The notes: generated from the letters alone by a model not told the origin. DNA of 9,679 bases from Acidobacteriota bacterium (GCA_015487755.1 WFPG01000251.1:1-9679), one strand, 5' to 3'; positions 1 to 7,990 are shown, counted from the stretch's first letter. Program-made: numbers and translations.

Positions 1-2448
1 CCTAAAGAAACCAAACTTGCTGAAACAAGGAGATATCAATTGCAGTCAGCTGTTGTTGTGGATACTTCCAGTTGCAACAGGCTTGGAGAGTTATGTAAAA
101 AAGTAAAAACAGTAAAAAAAGAAAATCTTTTTGTATTTGACCATCATATAAAAACCGCACAAAGGATGTTTTTAAGTGTTAAAAATAATTTTATTAAAAA
201 AAGGGGCTCAACCACTTCCATTGTGGTAGATTTTTTAAAGGATAACGGTGTTGATATTCCGGAAGATTATGCAACATTAGGGGTTATCGGTATTTATGAG
301 GATACTGATTTTCTTTCTTTTGCAGAAACAACTCCGGAAGATATAGAAGCGGTGGCCTTTTTGTTGAGGTGTGGAGCCAATCTTACTCATGTTGCAAGGG
401 TTTTGAAAACCCCTTTAAACAAAAAGCAGGTAGAACTTTTAAATAAGATAATTCCCGGCATTGAAAGAATTAAAATTAAAGGAAGAGAGATTGCAATTGT
501 TCAGTTGACTTTAAATAAGTATTTTTCCGATGTGTCAACAGTGATCCACAGGGTAATGGAGTTGGAAGCAATAGATCTCTTTATTGCAATACTACAAATG
601 GAAAAAAAGGTTTACCTGATTGTAAAAAATAATTATTCAGATATAGACTTGCAAAAGGTTTTTAATGATTTAGGTGGCGGGCATAAGAATGTGATTTCCA
701 AAGTTTTTAAAGACAAAACAATATTTGAAGTTAGAAATTATGTTGAAAATATTCTTGAAAAAATTCCCCCGTTAACGAAATGTGGAGACATACTTTCTCC
801 TCCTATAGCTGTTTTAAAAGAAGAAACCACAGTAAGGGAAGCATTTGATGTTTTTAACAGGGTTAAGGTGAACTCATTGCCCATTATGAACGGTAAAGGG
901 GATTATACCGGTTATATTTTAAGGCAGGATATTGATTATGCAATTTCAAAAAGACTTGATAATTACCCTGTAAATAATTTTGCAGTAAGAGAAGTAATAA
1001 AAGTTGATGCGGAAGAGGATATTGAGAATGTAAAAAAACTTTTTCTTGAAAAAGGTATAAAACTTGTTTTTGTTGTAAAAAACGGAAAGGTTAAAGGGAT
1101 TATAACAAGGACTGCCGCTTTAAAGCATTTTGTAGTAGTGAAAGATGTAGGCGGTGAAGTTTCAATAAATTTAAAAGAAAGGTTAAGGGAAAGCCTTCCG
1201 TCTGAAATATTTTCCATTCTTGAAGCAGCATCTGACCTTGCTGAAGAAAGGGGGGTTGAGTTATACATTGTTGGCGGGTTTGTGAGAGACTTGCTTTTAA
1301 AAAAGAGAAATTTTGACCTGGATTTTGTAGTGTCTGAAGACGGGATGGGTTTTGGAAAAGCACTTGCATTAAAACTTAAAGGCAGGGTTAAAACTCACGA
1401 TAAATTCAATACAGCCGTTGTTGTGCTGGAAAACGGGCTGAGAATTGATGTCGCTACTTTAAGGTTTGAATATTATGATTTCCCCGGCGATTTGCCGAGG
1501 GTTACCCCCGGAAGCCTGTTTCACGATTTGTATAGAAGGGATTTTACCATAAATGCAATGGCTATTTGTTTGAACAGGAAGCGGTTTGGTGATTTGATTG
1601 ATTACTTTAACGGAAGAAGGGATTTAAAAGACAGAATTATAAGGGTGTTGCACTCATTAAGTTTTATTGACGACGCTACCAGAATTTTAAGGGCTTTAAG
1701 GTTTAAGCACAGGTTTCAGTTTAAAATAGGCAAAACAACGGAAAACCTGATGCTCTCTGCCGCAAGCCACAATATATTTTCTACAATAACGGGAATAAGA
1801 TATTTAAAAGAATTTAAACAATTATTCGCTGAGAACAATGCGTCATTTATACTTGACGATTTTGAGAAATACGGTTGTTTGAAGTTTTTTGGAGACGATA
1901 TAAAAATAGACCACTATATAAAGCAGATAGCATTAAATATAGACTCTGTTCTCACATGGTATAAATTGCTTTATAAAAACAGTGTCGAAGAATGGCTGCT
2001 TTATCTCATGGCTATATTAATTCACACAAATAAAGAAAGAAGGCAGGAGATAGCGGAAAAACTAACATTAAGAAGAAGAGAAAAAAACATTCTGTTGAAT
2101 TACAAAGCATTTTTAAGAGAGTATTCAATATTTGCAAAGTGGAGAGAAAGAAAAATTTCCGAGTATTACCATTTTTTCAAAGGGGTTGAAACGGAGATAC
2201 TCCTTTTTGCGATTGCCTTTTTTGACGATGAAAATTATAAAAAGAACATAAGCCTATACATTGATAAATACATTGATTTTAAACTCCATATAAGTGGTAA
2301 AGATGCTGTTAAATTTGGTATGGAAGAAGGAAGGGATATAAAAAAAATACTTGATAAAGTAATTTCCGAAGCCATAGACAACAATATAACTTCAAAAGTT
2401 GAACAAATAGAAATTTTAAAGAAGCATATTAACTCAATTAAAAACTGA
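1..2448 (+). CDS. DHH-CBS-tRNA nucleotidyltransferase fusion protein (5' partial)
   Basis: The reading frame is open to base 1, so the true start and first DHH motif lie outside the window; the TTG at base 40 is not a credible start because conserved DHH sequence begins right there. Residues are numbered from base 1 (815 visible). The DHH phosphoesterase part shows Asp21 (motif II), Asp-His-His 47-49 and Asp101. A DHHA1 part carries Gly-Gly-Gly-His at 225-228. Two CBS repeats (about 261-377) probably bind adenine nucleotides. The polymerase-beta-type head has GG-FVRD at 425-430, the metal-binding Asp439-x-Asp441, RRDFTINAMA from 512, and the template-like motif DDATR 557-561 followed by ILRALRF. 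The rest is a helical tRNA-binding tail. Known proteins of this architecture act as A-adding or CCA-adding tRNA nucleotidyltransferases or poly(A) polymerases in the cytoplasm; in Aquifex the long form adds only the terminal A. Which activity applies here is not visible. The DHH part resembles NrnA/RecJ-type nucleases, a role that is inferred. Family assignment is very secure. Confidence 0.93.
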   Translation, partial: PKETKLAETRRYQLQSAVVVDTSSCNRLGELCKKVKTVKKENLFVFDHHIKTAQRMFLSVKNNFIKKRGSTTSIVVDFLKDNGVDIPEDYATLGVIGIYEDTDFLSFAETTPEDIEAVAFLLRCGANLTHVARVLKTPLNKKQVELLNKIIPGIERIKIKGREIAIVQLTLNKYFSDVSTVIHRVMELEAIDLFIAILQMEKKVYLIVKNNYSDIDLQKVFNDLGGGHKNVISKVFKDKTIFEVRNYVENILEKIPPLTKCGDILSPPIAVLKEETTVREAFDVFNRVKVNSLPIMNGKGDYTGYILRQDIDYAISKRLDNYPVNNFAVREVIKVDAEEDIENVKKLFLEKGIKLVFVVKNGKVKGIITRTAALKHFVVVKDVGGEVSINLKERLRESLPSEIFSILEAASDLAEERGVELYIVGGFVRDLLLKKRNFDLDFVVSEDGMGFGKALALKLKGRVKTHDKFNTAVVVLENGLRIDVATLRFEYYDFPGDLPRVTPGSLFHDLYRRDFTINAMAICLNRKRFGDLIDYFNGRRDLKDRIIRVLHSLSFIDDATRILRALRFKHRFQFKIGKTTENLMLSAASHNIFSTITGIRYLKEFKQLFAENNASFILDDFEKYGCLKFFGDDIKIDHYIKQIALNIDSVLTWYKLLYKNSVEEWLLYLMAILIHTNKERRQEIAEKLTLRRREKNILLNYKAFLREYSIFAKWRERKISEYYHFFKGVETEILLFAIAFFDDENYKKNISLYIDKYIDFKLHISGKDAVKFGMEEGRDIKKILDKVISEAIDNNITSKVEQIEILKKHINSIKN

Positions 2449-2463
2449 AACTCTAATTTTTCT

Positions 2464-2491
2464 TTCAAATACCTGAAAATTTATCTATAAT
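2464..2491 (+). promoter_or_regulatory. Probable sigma-70-type promoter of the adenosine deaminase gene
   Basis: A perfect TATAAT lies at 2486-2491. A weak -35 match, TTCAAA at 2464-2469, stands 16 bases upstream. The predicted transcription start is near 2498, leaving a leader of about 18 bases. An inverted repeat (TTTCA 2463-2467, TGAAA 2474-2478) overlaps the -35 and could be an operator, but five-base arms are weak evidence in AT-rich DNA. Confidence 0.55.
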
Positions 2492-2504
2492 CTTTTAAAA
2501 GATG
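2488..2504 (+). repeat. 17-base promoter-region motif, copy 1
   Basis: TAATCTTTTAAAAGATG matches 3608-3624 at 16 of 17 positions. The core TCTTTTAAAAGA (2491-2502) is a perfect 12-base palindrome that starts on the last base of the -10 box and spans the predicted transcription start. It could be a regulator site or a coincidence of AT-rich sequence. Confidence 0.35.
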
Positions 2505-2515
2505 AAGGAGGTTCT

Positions 2516-3610
2516 ATGACAGAAGAAAAATTGCAACAGGAAATAGGGAAAGAATATGTTAAGCCTAAAAAGGGAGATGATAGGCCTGTAACCGAAGATA
2601 TTATAAAAGCATTGCCAAAAGTTGAATTACATTGTCACCTTGACGGAAGTTTAAGGGTAGAAACTGTCCTTGATGAGGCAGAAAAACAAAAGGTTAAACT
2701 GCCTACCGATAATCCTGATGAATTAAAGAAATTATTACAACCGGGTTTTGAGTGTAAAAGCCTTGTTGATTACCTTAAAGCATTTGACATTACTCTAAGC
2801 GTTTTACAGGAAGAAGAGGCTTTATATAGAGCTGCTTACGAACTTATTGAAGATGTCTCAAAAGAAAATGTTAAATACATTGAAGTAAGGTATTCGCCTA
2901 TACTTCACCAGAAGAAGGGATTAGGGCTCGTTGCGATTTTAGAAGCAGTTTTAGCAGGGTTAAGGCAAGGTGAAAAAGATTTTGGGGTAAAATCCGGTAT
3001 TATAATCTGCGGAATAAGAAACATTGACCCTAAATACTCTATGAAACTTGCTGAATTATCCGTTGCATATAAAAATAAAGGTGTTGTTGCATTTGATTTG
3101 GCAGGCGCTGAAGAGGATTACCCTGCAAAAGAGCACAGGGATGCTTTCCATCTTGTTTTGAAAAACAACTTAAACTCAACGGCACATGCAGGTGAGGCTT
3201 ACGGTCCTGAATCTATCCATCAGGCAATTCATTACTGCGGTGCCCATAGAATAGGCCACGGTACAAGGCTTTTTGAAAACGGAGACCTTTTAAACTATGT
3301 AAACGACCATAGAATCCCTCTCGAAGTATGCATTTCTTCCAATATTCAAACCAAGGCTGTAAAAAGGTTTGAAGACCATCCTGTCAGGCTTTACTATGAT
3401 TTAGGGTTAAGAATAACTTTAAACACTGACAACAGGCTTGTTTCAGATACCACATTAACCAGAGAGTTTATGATTGCTCACGAATACTACGGATTTACCC
3501 TTGAAGAGATAAAAGATATTATAATTCAGAGCTTTAAATCGGCTTTTATTCCCTACAGAGAAAAAAGGGATATGTTAAAAGGGGTTTTAAAGGAATTAGA
3601 AAAGTTTTAA
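2516..3610 (+). CDS. add: Adenosine deaminase family protein
   Basis: This 364-residue cytoplasmic metal-dependent hydrolase probably converts adenosine (and deoxyadenosine) to inosine in purine salvage. The amidohydrolase TIM-barrel landmarks appear in order: zinc ligands His39 and His41 with Asp43 in the HCHLDGS motif, Asp194-Leu-Ala-Gly197 of the substrate pocket, zinc ligand His224 and catalytic Glu227 in HAGE, the catalytic His248 in RIGHG, the SSN motif at 274-276, and zinc ligand Asp305. The residue after Asp305 is Asn306 where the classical motif has a second Asp. I recall TDN-type members among actinobacterial and firmicute deaminases, so it need not mean loss of activity. The N-terminus is charged and about 25 residues longer than in short bacterial homologues. 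The ATG follows AAGGAGG (2505-2511) by four bases, which fixes the start. An adenine or other purine deaminase is a less likely alternative. No terminator separates it from sucC, so read-through is possible. Confidence 0.88.
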   Translation: MTEEKLQQEIGKEYVKPKKGDDRPVTEDIIKALPKVELHCHLDGSLRVETVLDEAEKQKVKLPTDNPDELKKLLQPGFECKSLVDYLKAFDITLSVLQEEEALYRAAYELIEDVSKENVKYIEVRYSPILHQKKGLGLVAILEAVLAGLRQGEKDFGVKSGIIICGIRNIDPKYSMKLAELSVAYKNKGVVAFDLAGAEEDYPAKEHRDAFHLVLKNNLNSTAHAGEAYGPESIHQAIHYCGAHRIGHGTRLFENGDLLNYVNDHRIPLEVCISSNIQTKAVKRFEDHPVRLYYDLGLRITLNTDNRLVSDTTLTREFMIAHEYYGFTLEEIKDIIIQSFKSAFIPYREKRDMLKGVLKELEKF

Positions 3611-3624
3611 TCTTTTAAAATATG
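3608..3624 (+). repeat. 17-base promoter-region motif, copy 2
   Basis: TAATCTTTTAAAATATG repeats 2488-2504 with one mismatch. Here it begins with the stop codon of the upstream deaminase gene and ends just before the -10 box, whereas copy 1 lies on and after its -10. The mismatch removes the outer part of the palindrome but leaves the TTTTAAAA core. Confidence 0.35.
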
Positions 3625-3631
3625 CTATAAT
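3623..3631 (+). promoter_or_regulatory. Probable extended -10 promoter of the sucCD-kor-ndk cluster
   Basis: TGCTATAAT is a perfect TATAAT (3626-3631) with the TGn extension, which can work without a good -35. No convincing -35 exists: the best is TTTTAA at 3605-3610 with 15-base spacing. Transcription would start near 3638, giving a leader of about 47 bases. Confidence 0.55.
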
Positions 3632-3644
3632 TTTATGAAAAATT

Positions 3645-3666
3645 TTTTTGTGGGAAGCCACAAAAA
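3645..3666 (+). promoter_or_regulatory. Leader stem-loop upstream of sucC
   Basis: A perfect nine-pair stem (TTTTTGTGG 3645-3653, CCACAAAAA 3658-3666) closes a GAAG tetraloop. No T-tract follows it, so it is not a terminator of the upstream gene. It would begin about seven bases into the transcript predicted from the -10 box, as do known 5' mRNA-stabilising hairpins, and it ends seven bases before the ribosome binding site. The left-arm sequence GTGGGAAG (3650-3657) is nearly repeated over that site as GTGGGAGG (3672-3679), so the CCAC of the right arm could pair with either one. Confidence 0.5.
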
Positions 3667-3684
3667 CAAAAGTGGGAGGTTGTT

Positions 3685-4851
3685 TTGAAAATCCACGAGT
3701 ATCAAGCTAAGGCGATTTTGAGAGAATTCGGAGTGCCTACCCCCAAAGGTGAAGTTGCCTTTACACCTGAGGAGGCTAAGGCCATTGCGGAGAAGTTAGG
3801 CGGTAATTTATGCGTTATAAAGGCTCAGATACACGCCGGTGGAAGGGGAAAAGGCGGCGGAGTTAAACTTGCCAAAAACCCTGAAGAGGCGTATGAAATA
3901 GCCAAGCAAATGATTGGAATGACCCTTGTAACTCACCAGACAGGTCCTGAAGGCAAAAAGGTGCACAAAGTGCTTGTTGAGCAGGGGCTGAACATTGAAA
4001 AAGAGCTTTATGTGGGTATTGTTGTTGACAGAGGGACGGGAAAGCCTGTTGTTATGGCTTCAACCGAAGGCGGTGTTGAGATAGAAGAAGTTGCCGCAAA
4101 AACTCCTGAAAAGATTTTAAAAGAATATGTTGACCCGTCAATAGGGCTTGCGGCATTTCAGGCAAGAAAACTTGCTTACGGTTTGAATTTAACAGGGGAT
4201 GTTGCTAAAAAGGCGGTTAAATTCTTTATTGCATTGTATAAGGCTTTTGAGGCGAAAGACGCATCCCTTGCCGAAATCAACCCACTTGTTATTACAAAAG
4301 AAGGCGATGTGCTTGCTCTTGACGCAAAGATGAACTTTGACGATAACGCACTTTTCAGGCATCCTGAAATTGTTGAATTAAGGGACATAACAGAAGAAAA
4401 CGAATATGAGGTTGAGGCGTCTAAGTACGATTTAAACTTTATTAAACTTGACGGTAATGTAGGCTGTATGGTTAACGGTGCAGGCCTTGCAATGGCAACA
4501 ATGGATATCATTAAACTTGCAGGTGCCGAGCCTGCCAACTTCCTTGATGTAGGCGGTGCAGCAAATACCGAGAGGGTTTCAAACGCTTTCAGGCTTATCC
4601 TTTCAGACCCGAAAGTTGAGGCTGTTTTAATAAACATTTTCGGCGGAATTGTTAGATGCGATATGGTTGCTGAAGGTATTGTTCAGGCTGCTAAAAATGT
4701 CGGCGTTAATGTTCCCATAGTAATCAGGCTTCAGGGTACAAACGCTGAGCAGGGTGCAGAGATTTTGAAAAATTCAGGATTGAATTTTGAAGTTGCAACC
4801 GAGTTAAAAGAGGCTGCCGAAAAGGTTGCCGCAATTGTTAACGCAAAGTGA
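3685..4851 (+). CDS. sucC: Succinyl-CoA ligase (ADP/GDP-forming) beta subunit
   Basis: The protein is 388 residues long, the same as E. coli SucC. With SucD it interconverts succinyl-CoA, Pi and NDP with succinate, CoA and NTP. The N-terminal ATP-grasp fold begins with the characteristic KIHEYQAK and has the glycine-rich loop [10 protein letters not shown] at 50-59. The Mg-nucleotide ligands Asn199 (in EINP) and Asp213 fall at the same positions as in E. coli. The C-terminal ligase/CoA domain carries the [13 protein letters not shown] segment, FLDVGGAAN, and [10 protein letters not shown] near 315. The start is TTG at 3685, supported by GGGAGG (3674-3679) five bases upstream and by homology from the first residues; a TTG start may moderate translation of this first cluster gene. 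The stop is 12 bases from sucD. Nucleotide preference (ADP or GDP) cannot be read with confidence. Confidence 0.97.
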   Translation: MKIHEYQAKAILREFGVPTPKGEVAFTPEEAKAIAEKLGGNLCVIKAQIHAGGRGKGGGVKLAKNPEEAYEIAKQMIGMTLVTHQTGPEGKKVHKVLVEQGLNIEKELYVGIVVDRGTGKPVVMASTEGGVEIEEVAAKTPEKILKEYVDPSIGLAAFQARKLAYGLNLTGDVAKKAVKFFIALYKAFEAKDASLAEINPLVITKEGDVLALDAKMNFDDNALFRHPEIVELRDITEENEYEVEASKYDLNFIKLDGNVGCMVNGAGLAMATMDIIKLAGAEPANFLDVGGAANTERVSNAFRLILSDPKVEAVLINIFGGIVRCDMVAEGIVQAAKNVGVNVPIVIRLQGTNAEQGAEILKNSGLNFEVATELKEAAEKVAAIVNAK

Positions 4852-4863
4852 TGGAGGGATAAA

Positions 4864-5736
4864 ATGGCTGTCCTTGTAAATAAAGATTCAAGAGTTTTGG
4901 TTCAGGGAATTACAGGTAAAGAGGGTAGGTTTCACACCTCACAATGTATTGCTTACGGTACCAACATTGTTGCAGGCGTTACCCCCGGCAAGGCAGGCGA
5001 GACTGTTGAAGGGGTTCCTGTTTTCAATACTGTTGCGGAAGCAAGAAAGCAAACAGGTGCAAATGTTTCTTTAATTTTTGTTCCCCCTGCATTTGCGGCA
5101 GACGCTATTATGGAAGCGGTTGATGCAGAAATGGAATTGATTGTTTGCATTACGGAAGGGATTCCTGTTCTTGATATGGTTAAGGTTAAAAATTACATGA
5201 AGGATAAAAAGTCAAGGTTAATAGGGCCTAATTGCCCGGGGATAATCACTCCCGAAGAGGCTAAAATAGGTATTATGCCCGGCTTTATTCATAAAAAAGG
5301 CTCAATTGGCGTTGTTTCAAGAAGCGGAACATTAACCTATGAAGCGGTTTTTCAGTTAACCCAGAGGGGGTTAGGCCAGTCAACATGTATAGGAATTGGC
5401 GGAGACCCTGTTAACGGAACAAACTTTGTTGACGCGTTAAAACTCTTTCAGGAAGACCCTGAAACCGAAGGCATAGTTATGATTGGTGAAATCGGCGGAA
5501 CCGCTGAAGAAGAGGCTGCGGAATTTATTAAACAGCATGTAACAAAACCTGTTGTTTCTTTTATTGCAGGGCAAACCGCTCCAAAAGGAAAGAGAATGGG
5601 GCACGCAGGGGCAATTATTGCAGGCGGTAAAGGGACTGCTAAAGAAAAAATGGAAGCACTTGCCAATGCAGGCGTTCATGTTGTAAAAAGCCCTGCCGAA
5701 ATAGGCGAAACAATGCTTAGAGCATTGAAAAAATAA
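4864..5736 (+). CDS. sucD: Succinyl-CoA ligase (ADP/GDP-forming) alpha subunit
   Basis: This 290-residue subunit binds CoA and carries the phosphorylated histidine that relays phosphate to the nucleotide site on SucC. The N-terminal Rossmann-like CoA-binding domain contains VQGITGKEG at 13-21. GPNCPG at 121-126 includes Cys124, next to the bound CoA. The central region has the SRSGTLTYE stretch (152-160) and the GIGGDP turn (177-182). His247 in RMGHAGAI corresponds to the phosphohistidine His246 of E. coli. Length and motif spacing are normal and nothing is missing. GGAGGG (4853-4858), five bases before the ATG, overlaps the end of the sucC region, and the 12-base gap implies co-translation with sucC as expected for a complex with matched subunits. 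Confidence 0.97.
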   Translation: MAVLVNKDSRVLVQGITGKEGRFHTSQCIAYGTNIVAGVTPGKAGETVEGVPVFNTVAEARKQTGANVSLIFVPPAFAADAIMEAVDAEMELIVCITEGIPVLDMVKVKNYMKDKKSRLIGPNCPGIITPEEAKIGIMPGFIHKKGSIGVVSRSGTLTYEAVFQLTQRGLGQSTCIGIGGDPVNGTNFVDALKLFQEDPETEGIVMIGEIGGTAEEEAAEFIKQHVTKPVVSFIAGQTAPKGKRMGHAGAIIAGGKGTAKEKMEALANAGVHVVKSPAEIGETMLRALKK

Positions 5737-5749
5737 GGGAGTTTAAAAA

Positions 5750-6034
5750 ATGACAGGCGAAGATAGAAGAATCAACGAAGAGGCTCTAAAAAGGCGTAAA
5801 AAACCGAGCAAAGTGCCTCACAGAGTACATGTATATGAAAATCTCTGTAAAGGTTGCGGTATCTGTGTCGCTGTTTGTCCCACGGGGACTTTGCAGCTTG
5901 TGAATAATAAATTTTCAGTATACGGGGTTGTTTCAAAAGTCGATGCAGAGGAATACTGCATCGGGTGTAGGACATGCGAAATGAGATGCCCTGATTTTGC
6001 TATCCGTATAGATGAGGAGGAAACAAATGAGTAA
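5750..6034 (+). CDS. korD: 2-oxoacid:ferredoxin oxidoreductase, delta (ferredoxin-like) subunit
   Basis: This 94-residue polyferredoxin-type subunit should pass electrons between the catalytic KorAB core and soluble ferredoxin. Two complete CxxCxxCxxxCP motifs are present (Cys33, 36, 39, 43 and Cys70, 73, 76, 80), so it should hold two [4Fe-4S] clusters. The first 30 residues are rich in Arg and Lys and may dock on the partner subunits; this is inferred. It follows sucD by 13 bases, with AAGGGAG (5735-5741) overlapping the sucD stop. Its last eight bases overlap korA, so the two are probably translationally coupled. Its place directly before korA supports a subunit role rather than a free ferredoxin. 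Confidence 0.92.
   Translation: MTGEDRRINEEALKRRKKPSKVPHRVHVYENLCKGCGICVAVCPTGTLQLVNNKFSVYGVVSKVDAEEYCIGCRTCEMRCPDFAIRIDEEETNE
6015..6020 (+). promoter_or_regulatory. Ribosome binding site that fixes the korA start
   Basis: AGGAGG lies six bases before the ATG at 6027. An in-frame ATG at 6012 directly abuts this site and so cannot be served by it; the korA start is therefore 6027, inside the end of korD. Confidence 0.85.
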
Positions 6035-7169
6035 TAGGAAAGGGGTATATACAGGTAACGAACTTATAGCGCTTGCGGCTATTGACGCAGGTTGCAGGTT
6101 TTATGCGGGTTATCCCATTACCCCTTCTTCGGAGATAATGGAGGTAATGTCAAAAGAGTTGCCTAAAGTCGGCGGTGCTTTCATTCAAATGGAAGATGAA
6201 ATTGCAAGTATGGCTGCAGCAATAGGTGCCGCATGGACAGGGGTAAAGGCTATGACAGCATCTTCTGGCCCCGGAATTTCATTAAAAGCGGAGCATATAG
6301 GCTACGCTTGCATTACAGAGACGCCTGTTGTGATTGTTAACATAATGAGAGGCGGCCCTTCAACAGGTTTTCCGACTGCGCCGAGCCAGAGTGATGTTAT
6401 GCAGGCAAGGTGGGGAACACACGGCGACCATCCTACCATTGCCATTGTTCCGGGAAATGCGCAGGAGATGTACTATGAGACGGTAAGGGCTTTTAACCTT
6501 GCTGAAAAATTCAGGACGCCGGTTTTCATTCTTGGAGATGAAATTTTAGGCCATATGAATACAATGGTTGAATTGCCTGACCCTTCTGAATTAGATGTAG
6601 TTGAAAGAGAAATTTTCCAGCCTAAAGACGGCGAAAAATACAAGCCCTTTGATATGAGCAAGGGCGATGTTCCTCCTATGGGGGCATTCTTCAGAGGGTA
6701 CAGGTTCCACTTAACCGGCTTGAACCACAATGAATACGGCTATCCTACAATTGAAAAGGATATGATAAGGCAGCAGCAGGAAAGAATGATGAAAAAGGTT
6801 GAAAACCATGCAGATGAAATTGTTAAAAACGAACTTTTCAATATGGAAGATGCCGAATATGTGATATTTGCTTACGGCTCAACAGGGGCTGCGGCAAAGT
6901 TGGCATCCAAAGTGTTAAGGGAAAAGGGTAAAAAAGTAGGCGTATTCAGGCCTATTACAATCTGGCCATTCCCAGATAAACAATTGGACGAAGTAATCGC
7001 ATCAGGCAAATACAAAGGAATAATGGTTGCTGAGGCAAACTTAGGCCAGATAATTTACGAAGTGGAAAGGGTTAACAAAGGTAGGCTTCCTATTAAAGAC
7101 CTTCTTAAACTTGACGGCACACCGGTTTCGCCTACCGATATTGTTAACCGTTTTGAGGAGGTATTCTAA
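6027..7169 (+). CDS. korA: 2-oxoglutarate:ferredoxin oxidoreductase alpha subunit
   Basis: The protein has 380 residues from the ATG at 6027. This catalytic subunit of a thiamine-diphosphate enzyme converts 2-oxoglutarate and CoA to succinyl-CoA, CO2 and reduced ferredoxin, or the reverse. The N-terminal pyrimidine-binding domain has GNELIALAA near 10-18, the YPITPSSEI motif typical of KorA-like subunits at 29-37, and a conserved Glu in QMEDEIA (54-60). TASSGPGISLKAEH at 77-90 follows, then GGPSTGFPTAPSQSD at 109-123. Domain II (about 275-350) has the FAYGS and VFRPITIWPFP segments. The gamma domain is separate (korC), so this is the split form, not the fused alpha-gamma type. Its specificity for 2-oxoglutarate is inferred from adjacency to sucCD; branched-chain or other 2-oxoacids remain possible. 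It overlaps korD by eight bases and korB by one. Confidence 0.93.
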   Translation: MSNRKGVYTGNELIALAAIDAGCRFYAGYPITPSSEIMEVMSKELPKVGGAFIQMEDEIASMAAAIGAAWTGVKAMTASSGPGISLKAEHIGYACITETPVVIVNIMRGGPSTGFPTAPSQSDVMQARWGTHGDHPTIAIVPGNAQEMYYETVRAFNLAEKFRTPVFILGDEILGHMNTMVELPDPSELDVVEREIFQPKDGEKYKPFDMSKGDVPPMGAFFRGYRFHLTGLNHNEYGYPTIEKDMIRQQQERMMKKVENHADEIVKNELFNMEDAEYVIFAYGSTGAAAKLASKVLREKGKKVGVFRPITIWPFPDKQLDEVIASGKYKGIMVAEANLGQIIYEVERVNKGRLPIKDLLKLDGTPVSPTDIVNRFEEVF

Positions 7170-7990
7170 TGGCTGGTTATATAAATTTTGAGTATTATTT
7201 AAGGCAGGACTATAGAAACCTGCAATGGTGTCCCGGTTGCGGAGACGGTGCTATTTTACAGGCTTTTTTCAGAGCGGTTCATGAATTGAATATTTCCAAA
7301 GACGACATGGCTGTTGTTTCAGGTATCGGGTGCTCGGGCAGGATTAGCGGATACATTGATTTCAACACAATGCACACCACCCACGGAAGGCCTGTAGCTT
7401 TTGCGACAGGAATAAAATTGGCTGCTCCTGATAAATATGTGGTTGTTTTCGGCGGTGACGGAGACCAGACTGCTATCGGCGGTAACCACTTTATCCATGC
7501 TTGCAGAAGAAACATTGACTTGACCATTATTGTTATCAACAACAATGTGTACGGTATGACAGGGGGGCAGTATTCACCTACAACCCCGACAGGGTTTAAA
7601 ACCCAGACAACCCCTTACGGCAACTATGACAGCCAGTTTGACATTGTAAACCTTGCTATTGGCGCAGGCGCTACCTATGTTGCAAGAGAATCTGTTTTAA
7701 AGCCTGTAATTTTGACAAAGTACATTAAAAAGGCTCTGCAGCACAAAGGCTGCTCTGTAGTTGAGGTTGTTTCAAACTGCCATATCAACCTTGGAAGAAG
7801 GAATAAGATGAAATCGCCGCACGCAGTTTTAGACTGGATTAAAGAACATACCGTGCCTTTGTCAAGGGCAAAAAAGATGAGCGAAGAAGAATTGGCAGGC
7901 AAGGTTGTTACAGGTGAATTTGTTGAAATTGAGAAACCTGAATTTACCGACTCGTACTATAAACTTTGTGAATCACTTAAAGGGGAGTAA
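7169..7990 (+). CDS. korB: 2-oxoglutarate:ferredoxin oxidoreductase beta subunit
   Basis: This 273-residue subunit binds thiamine diphosphate and the inner [4Fe-4S] cluster. Cys21 and Cys24 (in WCPGCG), Cys55 (in GIGCSG) and Cys204 match the spacing of the four cluster ligands known in archaeal two-subunit enzymes. The thiamine-diphosphate/Mg motif begins at GDG 96-98 and ends with Asn124-126 ahead of VYGMTGGQYSPTTP. The ATG shares its first base with the last base of the korA stop codon (TAATG), and GAGGAGGT (7155-7162) lies six bases upstream, so coupled translation is likely. The length is normal for the family. It pairs with KorA at the active site; the C-terminal 40 residues are more variable and rich in Glu and Lys. 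Confidence 0.94.
   Translation: MAGYINFEYYLRQDYRNLQWCPGCGDGAILQAFFRAVHELNISKDDMAVVSGIGCSGRISGYIDFNTMHTTHGRPVAFATGIKLAAPDKYVVVFGGDGDQTAIGGNHFIHACRRNIDLTIIVINNNVYGMTGGQYSPTTPTGFKTQTTPYGNYDSQFDIVNLAIGAGATYVARESVLKPVILTKYIKKALQHKGCSVVEVVSNCHINLGRRNKMKSPHAVLDWIKEHTVPLSRAKKMSEEELAGKVVTGEFVEIEKPEFTDSYYKLCESLKGE

Noticed and set aside
40..42. TTG as the start of the DHH-CBS-nucleotidyltransferase gene
   Set aside because: The frame stays open to base 1 and this codon lies immediately before a conserved DHH motif, so the gene starts outside the window.
3645..3666. Stem-loop as a terminator for the adenosine deaminase gene
   Set aside because: No T-tract follows the stem on either strand, and it lies downstream of a good -10 box, so it is a leader element.
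4176..4637. 153-codon reverse-strand open frame inside sucC
   Set aside because: It lies wholly within a highly conserved gene, has no ribosome binding site or recognisable motif, and is a by-product of codon bias. The same holds for the other antisense frames, for example those at 963-1369, 5437-5679 and 8242-8610.
6012..6014. Upstream ATG as the korA start
   Set aside because: It directly abuts the AGGAGG that serves the ATG at 6027, and the extra residues (MRRKQ) are just the translated binding site.
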